Origin: a virus
Reading direction: 5' to 3' (one strand)
Virus record (IMG/VR): IMGVR_UViG_3300009702_000017
Location: 1 to 64,000 of that record
Length of the DNA: 64,000 nucleotides
The translations under genes and the position numbers were made by a program. Shown here in pieces: positions 30,690 to 39,497 of the stretch; position 1 is the stretch's first letter; each line of letters starts with the position of its first letter. The notes under the pieces are model-generated. The model had not been told where the DNA came from. It did not search any database and was given only the letters and a program-made list of their open reading frames with translations.

Positions 30690-31516
30690 TCACCCAACCC
30701 TACCGCTTCCATGAGTGTCTGTAGTGATTCTGTGTCCCACTTTTTACCAAAGCTCAACTGAACGCCCCCTTCCGTCTTCGTCAGCTTCACATCATCGGCA
30801 AGGTCACGGAAACAATAACATCCAACGAACTCACCCTTGCGAAACTGGGTAGAGCCACAGACTTCACATTCCACACTCATCCGTTCTTCGGATAGATTCA
30901 ATTTTGGAATGTGTGGCGTAACTGTTGGCTTTGGAGGCGCCTTTACACCAGCTGGCTTCGGTTGCGGGGGCTTCGGTTCCACGCCCTGCTTCTGTGGTGC
31001 CCATGGCTTCTCGGGTTCGGTGGGAGCCCTAGGGGCAGCCGCTTGACCCGGGAGATCCATCTTCTCTAGCTCGTCATCCTCTTCATCCTCTTTCTGGGTC
31101 TTCAGGACTTCGGCAAGGACATTAGTCTTCACCAGCAGGTCAATACTCTTTCCCAACTTGACTAAATCAACGTCCTTTACCGATCGGTCAAGTCGCTCAT
31201 GGCCATAGCCAATGCCAACAGCAACCACAGAAGCAACGTGTGCTAGACTGGCATCTGAGAACCGATAGAGGTCGTCGCCAATGGTAATCATGCCATCGTA
31301 CCCTGCTTCCGACTTCTTGAACTGAAGGAAGGTCTTTGATACTCCTGGAATCTGTCCCTCGAATGGGTGTAGCGCAGCTAGCTTCGTCCAGGACCAAACA
31401 ACACGGGGAAGAATAGCGTCGGCAAGCTCTGGCCTTGCGTCCAACGACTTGCGCAAAGCATTTGCCCCAGATTGGCCTACCGTGGCCAGCAAGAACTGAT
31501 ACTTAAGATCGTCCAT
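30686..31516 (-). CDS. Virion-associated protein with zinc-ribbon-like Cys cluster
   Basis: 276 residues: a folded N-terminal half (GQSGANALRKSLDARPELAD, then VAVGIGYGHERLDRSVKDVD), a Pro/Lys-rich linker (residues 160-210) and a C-terminal Cys cluster (CEVCGSTQF with CYCF) like that in the protein at 19910. K-S-E type motifs occur (FKKSEAGYDG). A motif B element (CAATCTATGGGG) sits directly before the ATG with AAAGG as ribosome site. Confidence 0.55.
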   Translation of the reverse strand: MDDLKYQFLLATVGQSGANALRKSLDARPELADAILPRVVWSWTKLAALHPFEGQIPGVSKTFLQFKKSEAGYDGMITIGDDLYRFSDASLAHVASVVAVGIGYGHERLDRSVKDVDLVKLGKSIDLLVKTNVLAEVLKTQKEDEEDDELEKMDLPGQAAAPRAPTEPEKPWAPQKQGVEPKPPQPKPAGVKAPPKPTVTPHIPKLNLSEERMSVECEVCGSTQFRKGEFVGCYCFRDLADDVKLTKTEGGVQLSFGKKWDTESLQTLMEAVGLGE

Positions 31517-31520
31517 CCTT

Positions 31521-31534
31521 TCCCCATAGATTGC
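31521..31534 (-). promoter_or_regulatory. Motif B promoter
   Basis: The minus strand reads GCAATCTATGGGGA, five bases before ATG 31516, overlapping the end of the upstream gene. Confidence 0.5.
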
Positions 31535-32388
31535 TAGCGTGGACCAAACGAACCATCGGGAGGTGCTTCAACGGCTCTTAGGTCTGTGGTGTTACTTCCA
31601 TCGGTCTTTCGATCGGCTGTCTCAAATACGTATTCACGCTGAATGATCATGCTCTGGGGAAAACGTTCCAGATGATCGGGAGCATCGCTATAGTGGTCCT
31701 TCACTCTTGCGACACGGATCTCGTGTAGTAAGTACTTCACGTAGAAGTAGGGACGATATAAGTACCTGATAGCATAGACACGACCTCTATTGTAGTCTGG
31801 ATCGATACCTGGATTATCCTTCCCGTCCCAGTGAATCATTCCGTCTTTGATACTAAAGTCTTGTCGTGAATACCTAACCCCCCTATTGTCTACAATGTCC
31901 TGAACTTCCACAACTGGGAACTTGAGCCTATCGTATCCAGATGGATTGTGCTCCACCAAATGCCATGTAGGCACTACAATGGACTCGTCTTTGAGATACA
32001 GCCGATCGAACGGAGCAATGTAGATGAAGTCTTCAGTACCCTCATAAGTACGAGGTATATTCAGCTGTGCCGAGTCCCCGTAGAGGAGTCCAATATCTAC
32101 AAGCTCCGCAAGCTTGTTGTTTCCACTCATGTACCCAATGACAGTTCCAGCGTTCGTATACATAAACCCATTGGAACAGTTCTCGTGACCCTCGTGCCCT
32201 TCTGGGCGTCTGAACTCATCCTTGTCGATGATGCCGATAGGACAACGCATCGCCTTCCAGTGAACGAACTCAATACCCTGCGCTTTAATAAAGTCATCAA
32301 AGGCATGCGGATCCATGTCAATGGATTCACCTCGGGGAAACTGAGTGTTGACAGAGTTTCCAGATGGCCTGTAGGCGCGAGGGGACAT
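31534..32388 (-). CDS. Conserved phage head-neck structural protein
   Basis: 284 residues with a pattern I recognise from large myovirus head-operon proteins: IYIAPFDRLYLKD, then RLKFPVVEVQDIVDNRGVRY, VYAIRYLYRPYFYVK and MIIQREYVFETADR. The protein is beta-rich and probably virion-associated, near the portal/neck. It overlaps the upstream gene by TAATG. Confidence 0.6.
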   Translation of the reverse strand: MSPRAYRPSGNSVNTQFPRGESIDMDPHAFDDFIKAQGIEFVHWKAMRCPIGIIDKDEFRRPEGHEGHENCSNGFMYTNAGTVIGYMSGNNKLAELVDIGLLYGDSAQLNIPRTYEGTEDFIYIAPFDRLYLKDESIVVPTWHLVEHNPSGYDRLKFPVVEVQDIVDNRGVRYSRQDFSIKDGMIHWDGKDNPGIDPDYNRGRVYAIRYLYRPYFYVKYLLHEIRVARVKDHYSDAPDHLERFPQSMIIQREYVFETADRKTDGSNTTDLRAVEAPPDGSFGPR

Positions 32389-32693
32389 TATTTACTCCGT
32401 TGACGCATGAGATCCGTGAGCATGGTATACTGGGGAATCAGCGGCTTGATGATCTCAAAGGGAACGAAGTCGCTCTTCTCCAGGTCATCAAACTCCAGGT
32501 CCGGATCCTTCTTCTCTGCGATGTATCGACTGATGGCTCGATGAGGCCCTGTACCCAGGATCTCAACCTTCCCCTTGTCTGACTTGGCAACCATGTATAA
32601 ACCACCTGTGGTGGCGATCTCGTATACAGGGGTGCCCTTGGAGTTACCTACTTGCTTCTTGTACCTGATAAGTGCCTTGTTCGCGAGGTCCAT
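32388..32693 (-). CDS. Hypothetical virion-operon protein, 101 aa
   Basis: Beta strands at the start (TPVYEIATTGGLYMVAKSDK), then acidic EFDDLEKSDFVPFE, which contains the recurrent K-S-D/E motif. A motif B element lies about 20 bases before the ATG. No family is recognised. Confidence 0.55.
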   Translation of the reverse strand: MDLANKALIRYKKQVGNSKGTPVYEIATTGGLYMVAKSDKGKVEILGTGPHRAISRYIAEKKDPDLEFDDLEKSDFVPFEIIKPLIPQYTMLTDLMRQRSK

Positions 32694-32710
32694 GCTGCCG
32701 CCTTTCTCCC

Positions 32711-32723
32711 CCTATAGATTGTG
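32711..32723 (-). promoter_or_regulatory. Motif B promoter
   Basis: The minus strand reads CACAATCTATAGGGGGAG, one of the most complete copies, 18 bases before ATG 32693. Confidence 0.6.
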
Positions 32724-32797
32724 TACCCGACACATGTGGAGAATCCCTACCTTGCCTAAAAACACCCACAAGTGCTTACCTTGCGATCGGGGGAAAC

Positions 32798-33022
32798 ATG
32801 GACAAGACTGCTAGAACCGAAGAAGCTCAACAGGCTTGGAGAGAGGCGCAGCGACAAGCGTACCAATGTACGCTGGCAATCGTGACCGCCAAGACCCGCG
32901 ACGAAGAACTGGAGGCGCGTGAGCGCTACGACAAGTCCCTACACGACCTTTCGGTCACCAAGAGCTTGTTCGATTCCTCGCGGACCCGTGACAAGGCTTT
33001 AGGCCACCCCATGGAAGCCTAG
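32798..33022 (+). CDS. Hypothetical helical protein, 74 aa
   Basis: ATG 32798 after GGGGGAAAC opens an all-helical charged protein (RTEEAQQAWREAQRQAYQCT). It runs against the virion genes and shares a CTAG stop with the convergent gene. It is similar in layout to the plus-strand gene at 22534. Confidence 0.6.
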   Translation: MDKTARTEEAQQAWREAQRQAYQCTLAIVTAKTRDEELEARERYDKSLHDLSVTKSLFDSSRTRDKALGHPMEA

Positions 33023-34377
33023 AAGCCGGCCCAGAGGGCATTGATCACTTTGTCCACGGGTCTGGTCTTCGCAAGCCCTTGGATGCGCTCAAGACGCGCT
33101 ACGCTCGAAGAGGGATTGATCCCATACGAGCGAAGCTCCTCTCCGAGTTCAATGCCAGACAGGGAATCCACCCATGCCTTCAAGGTGTCTCTCGCGGACT
33201 GTGAGACGGTGGGTAGGTACTGTAGCTTCTCCTTTGGAGGAAGCTTGTGGAATTCCTTTGGCGCGGCGTAGCGTAGGTAGTACGGTACAAAGCTAAGTTT
33301 GTCCCGACCGGGGTTGAAGCCTGGACCTGCAAAGGCAGAGCCATGGTCAATAAGTCGTACCGTGAGTGATTCTGGATCTACCATGAGGTTCTGGGCATGG
33401 CCATCGGGGTTGCCACACACATAGTCCAATACGGCCCATTTGTGAAGTGTCCCATCGAGATACGGCTGAAACACCCTCGACGCGAAACCAGGGTCATTCT
33501 CATAACGATAGATAGTCTGGAACTTCCACGGAAGCAACCGGATGGCAGCAAACTCCTTGCCGTTTAGGAGCAGGAGGTTCGCCTCCGGTACCCAATCGCC
33601 TAGTCCCCATCGGTCAGCCACAGCTGAAAATGCCGCCTCTCTAACCGGCTGTGAGGCTTGTTCCTCGCCCACACCTGCCGCCGGAGAGACGGCACCCCAG
33701 TCCGGCTTCAAAAGATAGCTATGTCCCTCGGGGTCCTTAGCGAGCAGTGATCCTGTCGAGTGCTTGCCCGGCAATGTGACAGGCTGAGCAACCCCCTCTT
33801 CGAAGGAGCGGGAGACACCGATGGCAGCCTCTTGGTCACGCGGGGCAACCGCCTCTACCACCACACGCTCTGGTACTCCAGCTGACCTACCCAGAGCCTT
33901 GTTGAGGTCTGCTACGGCATCCAACGCGCTCAAGTGCTCTTCGGATGGATCTAGACCATAGGCTCGTAGTGCCGCAGAACGAATGTCGCCCCCCTCATGA
34001 TAGAGAGCATGCCTCATCGACTCTAGGTTGAGCGTATGCCTAGAGCCCGTCAAGAACTTGGCAGCTGCAAACGCATCGTAGAGGTGAGGAACGAATCCGT
34101 GCATATCGCGGAGAGTCCGGTTGGTACTTGCCTTTAGATTATCACTCTTAGCCAAGGCGCCTTCCCACTCCGCAGACGAATCCGACCCGACGATCCGAAT
34201 ACTCACAGCCTGCATACGATCCAAAGCGTCGATTAGTTCTTCGAGGGACCAATGGTACGCCTCAGCCTGCTCCTTGAACCATGGGAACTTCTGTAGGAGA
34301 GCCGCCTCCAACTGGGCTGGCGTACCAGCCATCGGTTCGTTCTCTCCTAGGTAATGGTGGTCAATCTCGATCTTCAT
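33019..34377 (-). CDS. Kinase-like virion polyprotein (PI3/4-kinase or HipA-like fold)
   Basis: 452 residues. The N-terminal part (1-75) ends at ALAKSDNLKAS, then a helical region follows. Residues 205-370 look like a kinase: a Gly/Ser loop (GKHSTGSLLAKD), ATP-binding Lys in YLLKPDWG near 221, catalytic GNPDGHAQNLMVD near 320 (Asp, His, Asn) and metal-binding RLIDHGSAF near 342. This set matches the PI3/4-kinase, HipA and Fam20-like group. Substrate unknown. The gene lies directly downstream of the Nudix polyprotein, within the virion operon. Confidence 0.7.
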   Translation of the reverse strand: MKIEIDHHYLGENEPMAGTPAQLEAALLQKFPWFKEQAEAYHWSLEELIDALDRMQAVSIRIVGSDSSAEWEGALAKSDNLKASTNRTLRDMHGFVPHLYDAFAAAKFLTGSRHTLNLESMRHALYHEGGDIRSAALRAYGLDPSEEHLSALDAVADLNKALGRSAGVPERVVVEAVAPRDQEAAIGVSRSFEEGVAQPVTLPGKHSTGSLLAKDPEGHSYLLKPDWGAVSPAAGVGEEQASQPVREAAFSAVADRWGLGDWVPEANLLLLNGKEFAAIRLLPWKFQTIYRYENDPGFASRVFQPYLDGTLHKWAVLDYVCGNPDGHAQNLMVDPESLTVRLIDHGSAFAGPGFNPGRDKLSFVPYYLRYAAPKEFHKLPPKEKLQYLPTVSQSARDTLKAWVDSLSGIELGEELRSYGINPSSSVARLERIQGLAKTRPVDKVINALWAGF

Positions 34378-34378
34378 G

Positions 34379-36937
34379 CTACCATCCGTTCTCTGCCCTT
34401 ATGCGCGCGTACTCTTCCTCCTCTTCCTCCTCTGGGGTCTTTTCTCCAGGTGAGTAGATAGGGATCGCAGTATTATGCCAGCCTGTGCCGAAGTTGTCAA
34501 GTCCAAGGTCGTGCATCTGATCGAGTAGATCCGCGCGGGTGTTGAAGTTGCGTCGCAGATGCGCCTGTGCATCGGGGTCCTTGATGAGTTGTAGCCTGCT
34601 CTCGAATGCCTTGCGGACATCTGGCCCAACCTGCCCCCACCAATCTATGATCGGTTCGTAGCGATGCAAGCGATCCATGTCGTAGTTGTAATTGGTCTTG
34701 TCCCGCACGTCGATGTAGTTGTTGAAGGGATCTACAGCACTGATGCCACCTTGTAGATAGCCCCTCGGCATATCCTCCAAGTAACCTCCGTTCTCTCGCC
34801 TGAAATCCCTCACCTGTGTCTTGTTAGCACCGAACAACGCAGCGGGAATGCCATACTGGTACGAGAGCGAATGATCGATAGCAATAGGATCACCACGCTT
34901 ATTAATGAGAAGGTTGCCTGAGTGACGATCGGTGTTATGAGACAGGAAGTCCATCAACGCAATCTTGCGAACGTTCTTCCGCGCGTCCTTGTTTGGCTTG
35001 TTTCTGCCGTAAAAAACAGGATGGGCGTTGTCTTCCATATGTACAACCAACATCGGAATGGTATTGCCATCTGGTGCGGTCTGATTAGCTACGTGTACGG
35101 CCTGATGTAAATGCGGAATTCCCGCTGCCTTGTAAAGCTCTTGGTTCGTCATCTCGGCCCAACCGCCCAGAGGGTAATGAGTAAGCAAATTACGGAACTC
35201 AGACGGGAACTTCTCATGGTACGGCTTAATGAGATACTTGTCTCCGTTATCATTCTGAAACACACGCTTGCGAGTGTAACCCCCTACATCTTCGTGGTCA
35301 GGCTGCCACGACTTCTTGGATGTCTGCATATCCTTGAAGCGCGCCAAGGAGCCTTCGTGGTTGTGCGGCACAACCTCAAGCTCTGGTGCAACGTCTACGA
35401 CATCGTTTGCCTTTGTATCAGTCGCCTGAGCGATTCCTTTGAAGTGACGAGGATGAAATGTCTTCCGCAGATTTCGAAGATATTGCGCTAGATCCCCCTC
35501 GAACTTGTGAAGGGTATCCTTCCAAGTAGGCTCGCCTCGGATCGCCTTTCGCTTCGCCAAGTCTTCATCAGTCACGATACTACTTCGCTGACCATTCCCT
35601 TCGGGAGCCCAAAGCAACTTGGGATAAGTCGCATTCTCATTCTTGGGATGTAACTCCCAATCGTAGATCGGTAGATTGAATTTCTTAAGTGCTTCGATGT
35701 GCTCTGCACTCTTACCGGAAGGCCCTAAATGTATCGCCTGTACATCTCTAGGCAGATAGATGCCTCCGTGGATCTGCGCTTCCATGTAGTCTATAGCGTT
35801 GTTCCTCGGATAATAACCGTGTTTCCCAACAATACTCTTTAGGTACCTGACCCTCTCTAATCTATGGGGCCCCAAGTGCCCAACGCGATAGTCAGGTCTA
35901 CTTCCCACCTTCTTAATTGGATTGTGAGCGAACACATACGGAACCACAGGATCCGTCGCAAGATAAGTATCCCGATGCGGATTAGGGTTGAAAGATGACA
36001 AAGACGAATCCGAATACGTTACAGTAGACCTTAGTTTTACTTCTGGCTTCAACTCCAACCAACTGTGACCATACGCCCTAGCTGCCCCAAGCCCTTTGTT
36101 GTCAGCGTTGTAACCCCAGTGAAGCGCACCGTACAGAGGCCGCTCGTGCGCCGGAACAGTACGATCAAGACCAAGCGCTTGATATTCCCAACGCATTCTG
36201 GTGTTAGGTTCCCTCTCGCCTATACCATGCCCTGTTTCAAGGAGGTTCATCATACGCCCATTTTCAAGCATTCCCTCTATAGCACGGATCGGAAAATGTA
36301 TCACAAGTGGAGCGTTTCTGAAATGTTCTACGGCGTTGGGATGGGTGGATACCTTAACGTCATAGTCATCGTTCCCTAGACCACGAAAAAACTCCTCCAA
36401 CAGACGACCGTTTTCATAGTACTTCGGCTGGAGCTCCTCAAAGATGTTATGAAAACCTGCGGGCGTTGACTTTTCCAAGTCATCAAACGATTCCTCAGAC
36501 TTCTTCATATCTCGCTTGTAGTCAACGATACCAAGCTTCCTCAAAGTGACATTCTTGCGAGCGTGCAAGTTATCGAGAATGGACTCTGGTACCTTTTCGG
36601 GATCCACCCAGCAAAACTCTTCACATTCCTTGTCGGGATCGTTCTTTCCAGACACCTTCCCGTCTACCTTCGCCTTGAAAACGAATACCTTGATGTTCTT
36701 GCGATGCTTGTGGGGCCGTACAATCGTTTCGTTGCCAAGGTACTCAAGCTCGGTAGCCTTGAGGTTTGATTCCTCTAGAAGCTCTCGCAGGGCAGCGTGA
36801 ACGGGTGTCTCGCCCTCTTCCACATGACCTCCAGGGAGGGTCCACTTACCAGAATCAAGGCGACGCCCGAATAGAAGCTTCCCGTCAGGGCGGAATGCAG
36901 CAACCGACGCCACACGCTTAGTAGGCTTCTTGTCCAT
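34379..36937 (-). CDS. Virion polyprotein: Nudix hydrolase, DUF3626 and kinase-like domains
   Basis: 852 residues. Residues 8-135 are a Nudix hydrolase with an intact box (GHVEEGETPVHAALRELLEE, near 36-58). The linker MKKSEESFDDLEKST follows. Residues 170-460 match DUF3626 (RPLYGALHWGYNADNKGLGA, then YMEAQIHGGIYLPRDVQAIH). Residues 540-800 are kinase-like: YLIKPYHEKF, catalytic HNTDRHSGNLLI near 674 and IAIDHSLSYQ near 686. The three parts also appear in other polyproteins here. Nudix enzymes cut nucleoside diphosphate derivatives such as NAD or ADP-ribose. Linker and context suggest packaging. Confidence 0.75.
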   Translation of the reverse strand: MDKKPTKRVASVAAFRPDGKLLFGRRLDSGKWTLPGGHVEEGETPVHAALRELLEESNLKATELEYLGNETIVRPHKHRKNIKVFVFKAKVDGKVSGKNDPDKECEEFCWVDPEKVPESILDNLHARKNVTLRKLGIVDYKRDMKKSEESFDDLEKSTPAGFHNIFEELQPKYYENGRLLEEFFRGLGNDDYDVKVSTHPNAVEHFRNAPLVIHFPIRAIEGMLENGRMMNLLETGHGIGEREPNTRMRWEYQALGLDRTVPAHERPLYGALHWGYNADNKGLGAARAYGHSWLELKPEVKLRSTVTYSDSSLSSFNPNPHRDTYLATDPVVPYVFAHNPIKKVGSRPDYRVGHLGPHRLERVRYLKSIVGKHGYYPRNNAIDYMEAQIHGGIYLPRDVQAIHLGPSGKSAEHIEALKKFNLPIYDWELHPKNENATYPKLLWAPEGNGQRSSIVTDEDLAKRKAIRGEPTWKDTLHKFEGDLAQYLRNLRKTFHPRHFKGIAQATDTKANDVVDVAPELEVVPHNHEGSLARFKDMQTSKKSWQPDHEDVGGYTRKRVFQNDNGDKYLIKPYHEKFPSEFRNLLTHYPLGGWAEMTNQELYKAAGIPHLHQAVHVANQTAPDGNTIPMLVVHMEDNAHPVFYGRNKPNKDARKNVRKIALMDFLSHNTDRHSGNLLINKRGDPIAIDHSLSYQYGIPAALFGANKTQVRDFRRENGGYLEDMPRGYLQGGISAVDPFNNYIDVRDKTNYNYDMDRLHRYEPIIDWWGQVGPDVRKAFESRLQLIKDPDAQAHLRRNFNTRADLLDQMHDLGLDNFGTGWHNTAIPIYSPGEKTPEEEEEEEYARIRAENGW

Positions 36938-36940
36938 GGT

Positions 36941-37786
36941 CTAGATATTCCCGACAAAGATACCCAAGCCATACTTCACCTTCAGCCGCTTCACGAGTTT
37001 CGCTTTTTTCTCTTCCAATTGCTGAATCCTGGCATTGTATAGCTCTGGACCAGGAGTGCTGATTGACTGACTCATTCCATCGAGGCCAAGGCTATGGCTA
37101 GAATCGCTAGCGTGAGTAGTAGCAAGCTCTGAAAGCACCTCGATGGCGGCCCTTACGCCAATCAGTTCGTTCACAATACGAGGAAGCTTCCCATCTGGAA
37201 AGCCGGCTACGTAAGTGATCTGGAAGAAAGCGGGAATCCAAGGGTAACGAGCCAGCACGTACAAGAACGCCCCCGCGCCACCCTGACCAGGAGGGATCAC
37301 GGAGCCAGTCATAGCCGTTGCAGGGGTAATGGGGATGAGGTTCAGCTGGCCTCTTGCTAGATAGGTGGTCTCCACCCAGTCTAGTGGCACATCGAAGATA
37401 TCCCAATCGTTTGCAGGGGTGATTGAGACCTGCTGCACAGACGATACGGGTCGCTGCCGTGTCCTGAAGTAACCAAACTGCTGGTACGCTTGCTGGTCGA
37501 ATGGTTGCTTCTCCGCAATCTGACGGGGAAAGATGGTTAGATGTGTCTCCTCTTCGACCATAGATACCGCACGGATGATGATGTCCTTCAGCATCTCCTC
37601 TGTCATTTTTTCTGGCTTCTTGGTCTCTGGATCAACCATATGTGACCACAATGGAATGCCAAACAGGAACCGATTTTTCAACTTAGCTGGATCCAGAAGT
37701 GGCTCGTAGTCATCCCAATCACCATCAATCGCATTGATAGGGTAAAGGGATCCTTTGGTGTCCTTGTTGGTCATAAATACAGCCAT
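36941..37786 (-). CDS. Head-tail connector / neck structural protein
   Basis: 281 residues with helical N-terminus (EEMLKDIIIRAVSMVEEETH), a beta middle (RQRPVSSVQQVSITPANDWD) and ITYVAGFPDGKLPRIVNELI, typical of phage head-completion adaptors that sit under the portal (gp6-like). The ATG overlaps the upstream stop (TAATG). A Lys-rich coiled coil closes it. Confidence 0.65.
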   Translation of the reverse strand: MAVFMTNKDTKGSLYPINAIDGDWDDYEPLLDPAKLKNRFLFGIPLWSHMVDPETKKPEKMTEEMLKDIIIRAVSMVEEETHLTIFPRQIAEKQPFDQQAYQQFGYFRTRQRPVSSVQQVSITPANDWDIFDVPLDWVETTYLARGQLNLIPITPATAMTGSVIPPGQGGAGAFLYVLARYPWIPAFFQITYVAGFPDGKLPRIVNELIGVRAAIEVLSELATTHASDSSHSLGLDGMSQSISTPGPELYNARIQQLEEKKAKLVKRLKVKYGLGIFVGNI

Positions 37787-38196
37787 TACACACGATCCAA
37801 TGTAGTTACGTGCACCTTAGACAGCAAGAACGCCGAGTGGAGATCGTCGCCTTCCGTGAGAGTGAGACGAAGGTTCACTGTGCCCCGCACGGTATCAGTC
37901 GTTAGGATAGGGACAGCCCAAATCGATGGATCGGTAGTTGGAAACGGCTGATTTGCCGCTCGAACAACGCGCAACGCATCGTCAATCGAGTCAAGTGTGA
38001 CTTCTAGCGTAGCTCCGGTGGCAGGCATGTACCTACGCCCACCTGGATGAAACCCCTTCAAGTACGAATCCTTTGACTCATCCACAAGCTGAAGGTACAG
38101 GGTAACGGTATCGCCTTCTACCCACTCGCTTGAATCAGCGTGATCAAAGGTGTTTACGTCTACCACATTGTCTAGAATCCGACAGCCAAGATGCAT
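37786..38196 (-). CDS. Hypothetical virion protein, 136 aa
   Basis: Beta-rich: a DTVTLYLQLVDESKD strand, then ATLEVTLDSIDDALRVVRAA and TVNLRLTLTEGDDLHSAFLL. I start at ATG 38196 with GGAGGC upstream and a motif B element before it. A head-fibre, decoration or neck role is possible. The longer open frame upstream has no support. Confidence 0.6.
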   Translation of the reverse strand: MHLGCRILDNVVDVNTFDHADSSEWVEGDTVTLYLQLVDESKDSYLKGFHPGGRRYMPATGATLEVTLDSIDDALRVVRAANQPFPTTDPSIWAVPILTTDTVRGTVNLRLTLTEGDDLHSAFLLSKVHVTTLDRV

Positions 38197-38210
38197 AGGG
38201 CCTCCATGCA

Positions 38211-38221
38211 CATAGATTACG
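38211..38221 (-). promoter_or_regulatory. Motif B promoter
   Basis: The minus strand reads GTAATCTATG, 14 bases before ATG 38196; it marks the boundary between accessory genes and the virion operon. Confidence 0.5.
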
Positions 38222-38405
38222 AGGGCTTTGGTCGGTTCCTGTCTACCCATTCCAAATAGAGTAGGACAAACGCACAATACACCATCCACAGAAAGTGAAG
38301 CGGAGCAAGGGGCCGTAGAACAACGATGTGCGTATCTGCTGCTAACAAGACTGCGTTCACAAAACCGCAGACCCACACGAGCCACCACATTACCTTATTG
38401 GACAT
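38217..38405 (-). CDS. Small membrane protein, 62 aa
   Basis: Two transmembrane helices (MWWLVWVCGFVNAVLLA and FLWMVYCAFVLLYLEWV) joined by a short loop. The ATG overlaps the end of the upstream gene and has GGTGGAGG before it. A holin-like role is possible from size and topology but unproved. Confidence 0.6.
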   Translation of the reverse strand: MSNKVMWWLVWVCGFVNAVLLAADTHIVVLRPLAPLHFLWMVYCAFVLLYLEWVDRNRPKPS

Positions 38406-38742
38406 CCTCCACCTCCGATTGTGTAGGCTTGGGTTCGTCTTCTGGAAACAGACCACTCTTACTCAAAACCTTGGCGACTTGCACCGTAGCTTCGTAGAGT
38501 AGAGCGTTGTCAAGCAAATCCGCCAGAAATTGAGTATCACCATGCTCCTTGACCAAAAACAAGTAGTCTTGATCGATGTGCTGGAGTACTGAAATCGCCT
38601 GTTGCAAGTTCTGGTCAGCGGCGTACTCATACGCAATATCCAGAAGACACTTGGCCATGCCTTCATCTCCAAAATCCTCTGATCCGTGATGAAGAACCGC
38701 CTTTAGGGTCTGCTCTAGGCGTTCTTTTTGCTGTTGATTCAT
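38395..38742 (-). CDS. Hypothetical helical protein, 115 aa
   Basis: All-helical acidic protein with TPR-like spacing (AKCLLDIAYEYAADQNLQQA, then LADLLDNALLYEATVQVAKV). Starts overlap the methyltransferase stop (ATGA). No family is recognised. Confidence 0.55.
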   Translation of the reverse strand: MNQQQKERLEQTLKAVLHHGSEDFGDEGMAKCLLDIAYEYAADQNLQQAISVLQHIDQDYLFLVKEHGDTQFLADLLDNALLYEATVQVAKVLSKSGLFPEDEPKPTQSEVEDVQ

Positions 38743-39368
38743 TTATCCATCCTCGTTTTAGCCGTCTCTGCGTATACGGGATCCTTCTCGATAAGCATTA
38801 CGTGCCTATTGTTCTTAGCTACTGCAACTCCGGTTGTACCCGATCCAGCGAACGGGTCCAATACACATCCACCAGGATTAGTATATGTCTTGATCGTGTA
38901 CTCCGTCAAAGCCACCGGCTTCTGCGTCGGATGGAGACCACCACCTTTCTCTTCCGATTCAGCCGTTTTGAAATAGAGGACATCTCTTGGATACCTAAAC
39001 CCATCGTCATTTTTCACAAGAACAGCAGTCTGTCCACCATAGACATCAGTTGGCCGATGTGCCTTTCCTTTGTTATATGGATCTCCCTTGATCATTTGCG
39101 GATTGTAGACGCGAGCGGTACTGGATCTGTGAGATGGAGGGTAGAAAATGTAAACCAACTCATGTGCTCGCATCGGCTGATGCTTCGCATTGAGGTAGTT
39201 CGTTGCCTTAGACTTTTCCCAAGTCCACTCGTACTTGAACTGCTTTTCATTACTCATTACTAGACGAGCAGCAAAAGGCATCGCAGCGCATATAGCAATC
39301 ACACCATCCTTCGCCACTACGCGATTCACCATCTTCCACATCCGTTCCAACTCTACATCTACACCCAA
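38739..39368 (-). CDS. DNA adenine/cytosine methyltransferase (frameshifted N-terminus)
   Basis: The visible ORF carries the SAM-binding motif DPFAGSGTTGVAVAK near its C-terminus and THPTQKPVAL-type sequence before it (GLHPTQKPVALTEY), as in beta-class N4-cytosine/N6-adenine methyltransferases. The catalytic motif DPPY is encoded in the fragment at 39377-39490 in another frame (LVLMDPPYGYTQ). Joining them needs one extra G in the GGG at the centre of a 25-bp palindrome. It should methylate phage DNA for protection or host DNA for regulation. Confidence 0.75.
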   Translation of the reverse strand: MGVDVELERMWKMVNRVVAKDGVIAICAAMPFAARLVMSNEKQFKYEWTWEKSKATNYLNAKHQPMRAHELVYIFYPPSHRSSTARVYNPQMIKGDPYNKGKAHRPTDVYGGQTAVLVKNDDGFRYPRDVLYFKTAESEEKGGGLHPTQKPVALTEYTIKTYTNPGGCVLDPFAGSGTTGVAVAKNNRHVMLIEKDPVYAETAKTRMDK

Positions 39369-39383
39369 GCTGCTTGGGTGTAG
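39359..39383. repeat. Perfect 12-bp inverted repeat at the methyltransferase break
   Basis: CTACACCCAAGC and GCTTGGGTGTAG are perfect inverse copies separated by one base. The frame break lies within the right arm. The palindrome could be a template-switch scar, a hairpin that provokes slippage, or a binding site. Confidence 0.8.
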
Positions 39384-39490
39384 CCATATGGAGGATCCAT
39401 CAAAACAAGATTAAAGAAGTCCGGCGCTACACGCTTAAGGCATTCGTAGCAGTCCCCCTCTTCAAATTCGATGTATGGAACAGTATCCAT
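39377..39490 (-). pseudogene. N-terminal fragment of the methyltransferase (DPPY motif)
   Basis: ATG 39490 with a strong GGGAGG-AGAGG ribosome site opens MDTVPYIEFEEGDCYECLKR, a target-protein opening typical of these enzymes, then LMDPPYGYTQAAWV before a TAG. A -1 shift at TTGGGTG continues directly into VDVELERMWKMVN of the main ORF. Confidence 0.65.
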
Positions 39491-39497
39491 CCTCTAT

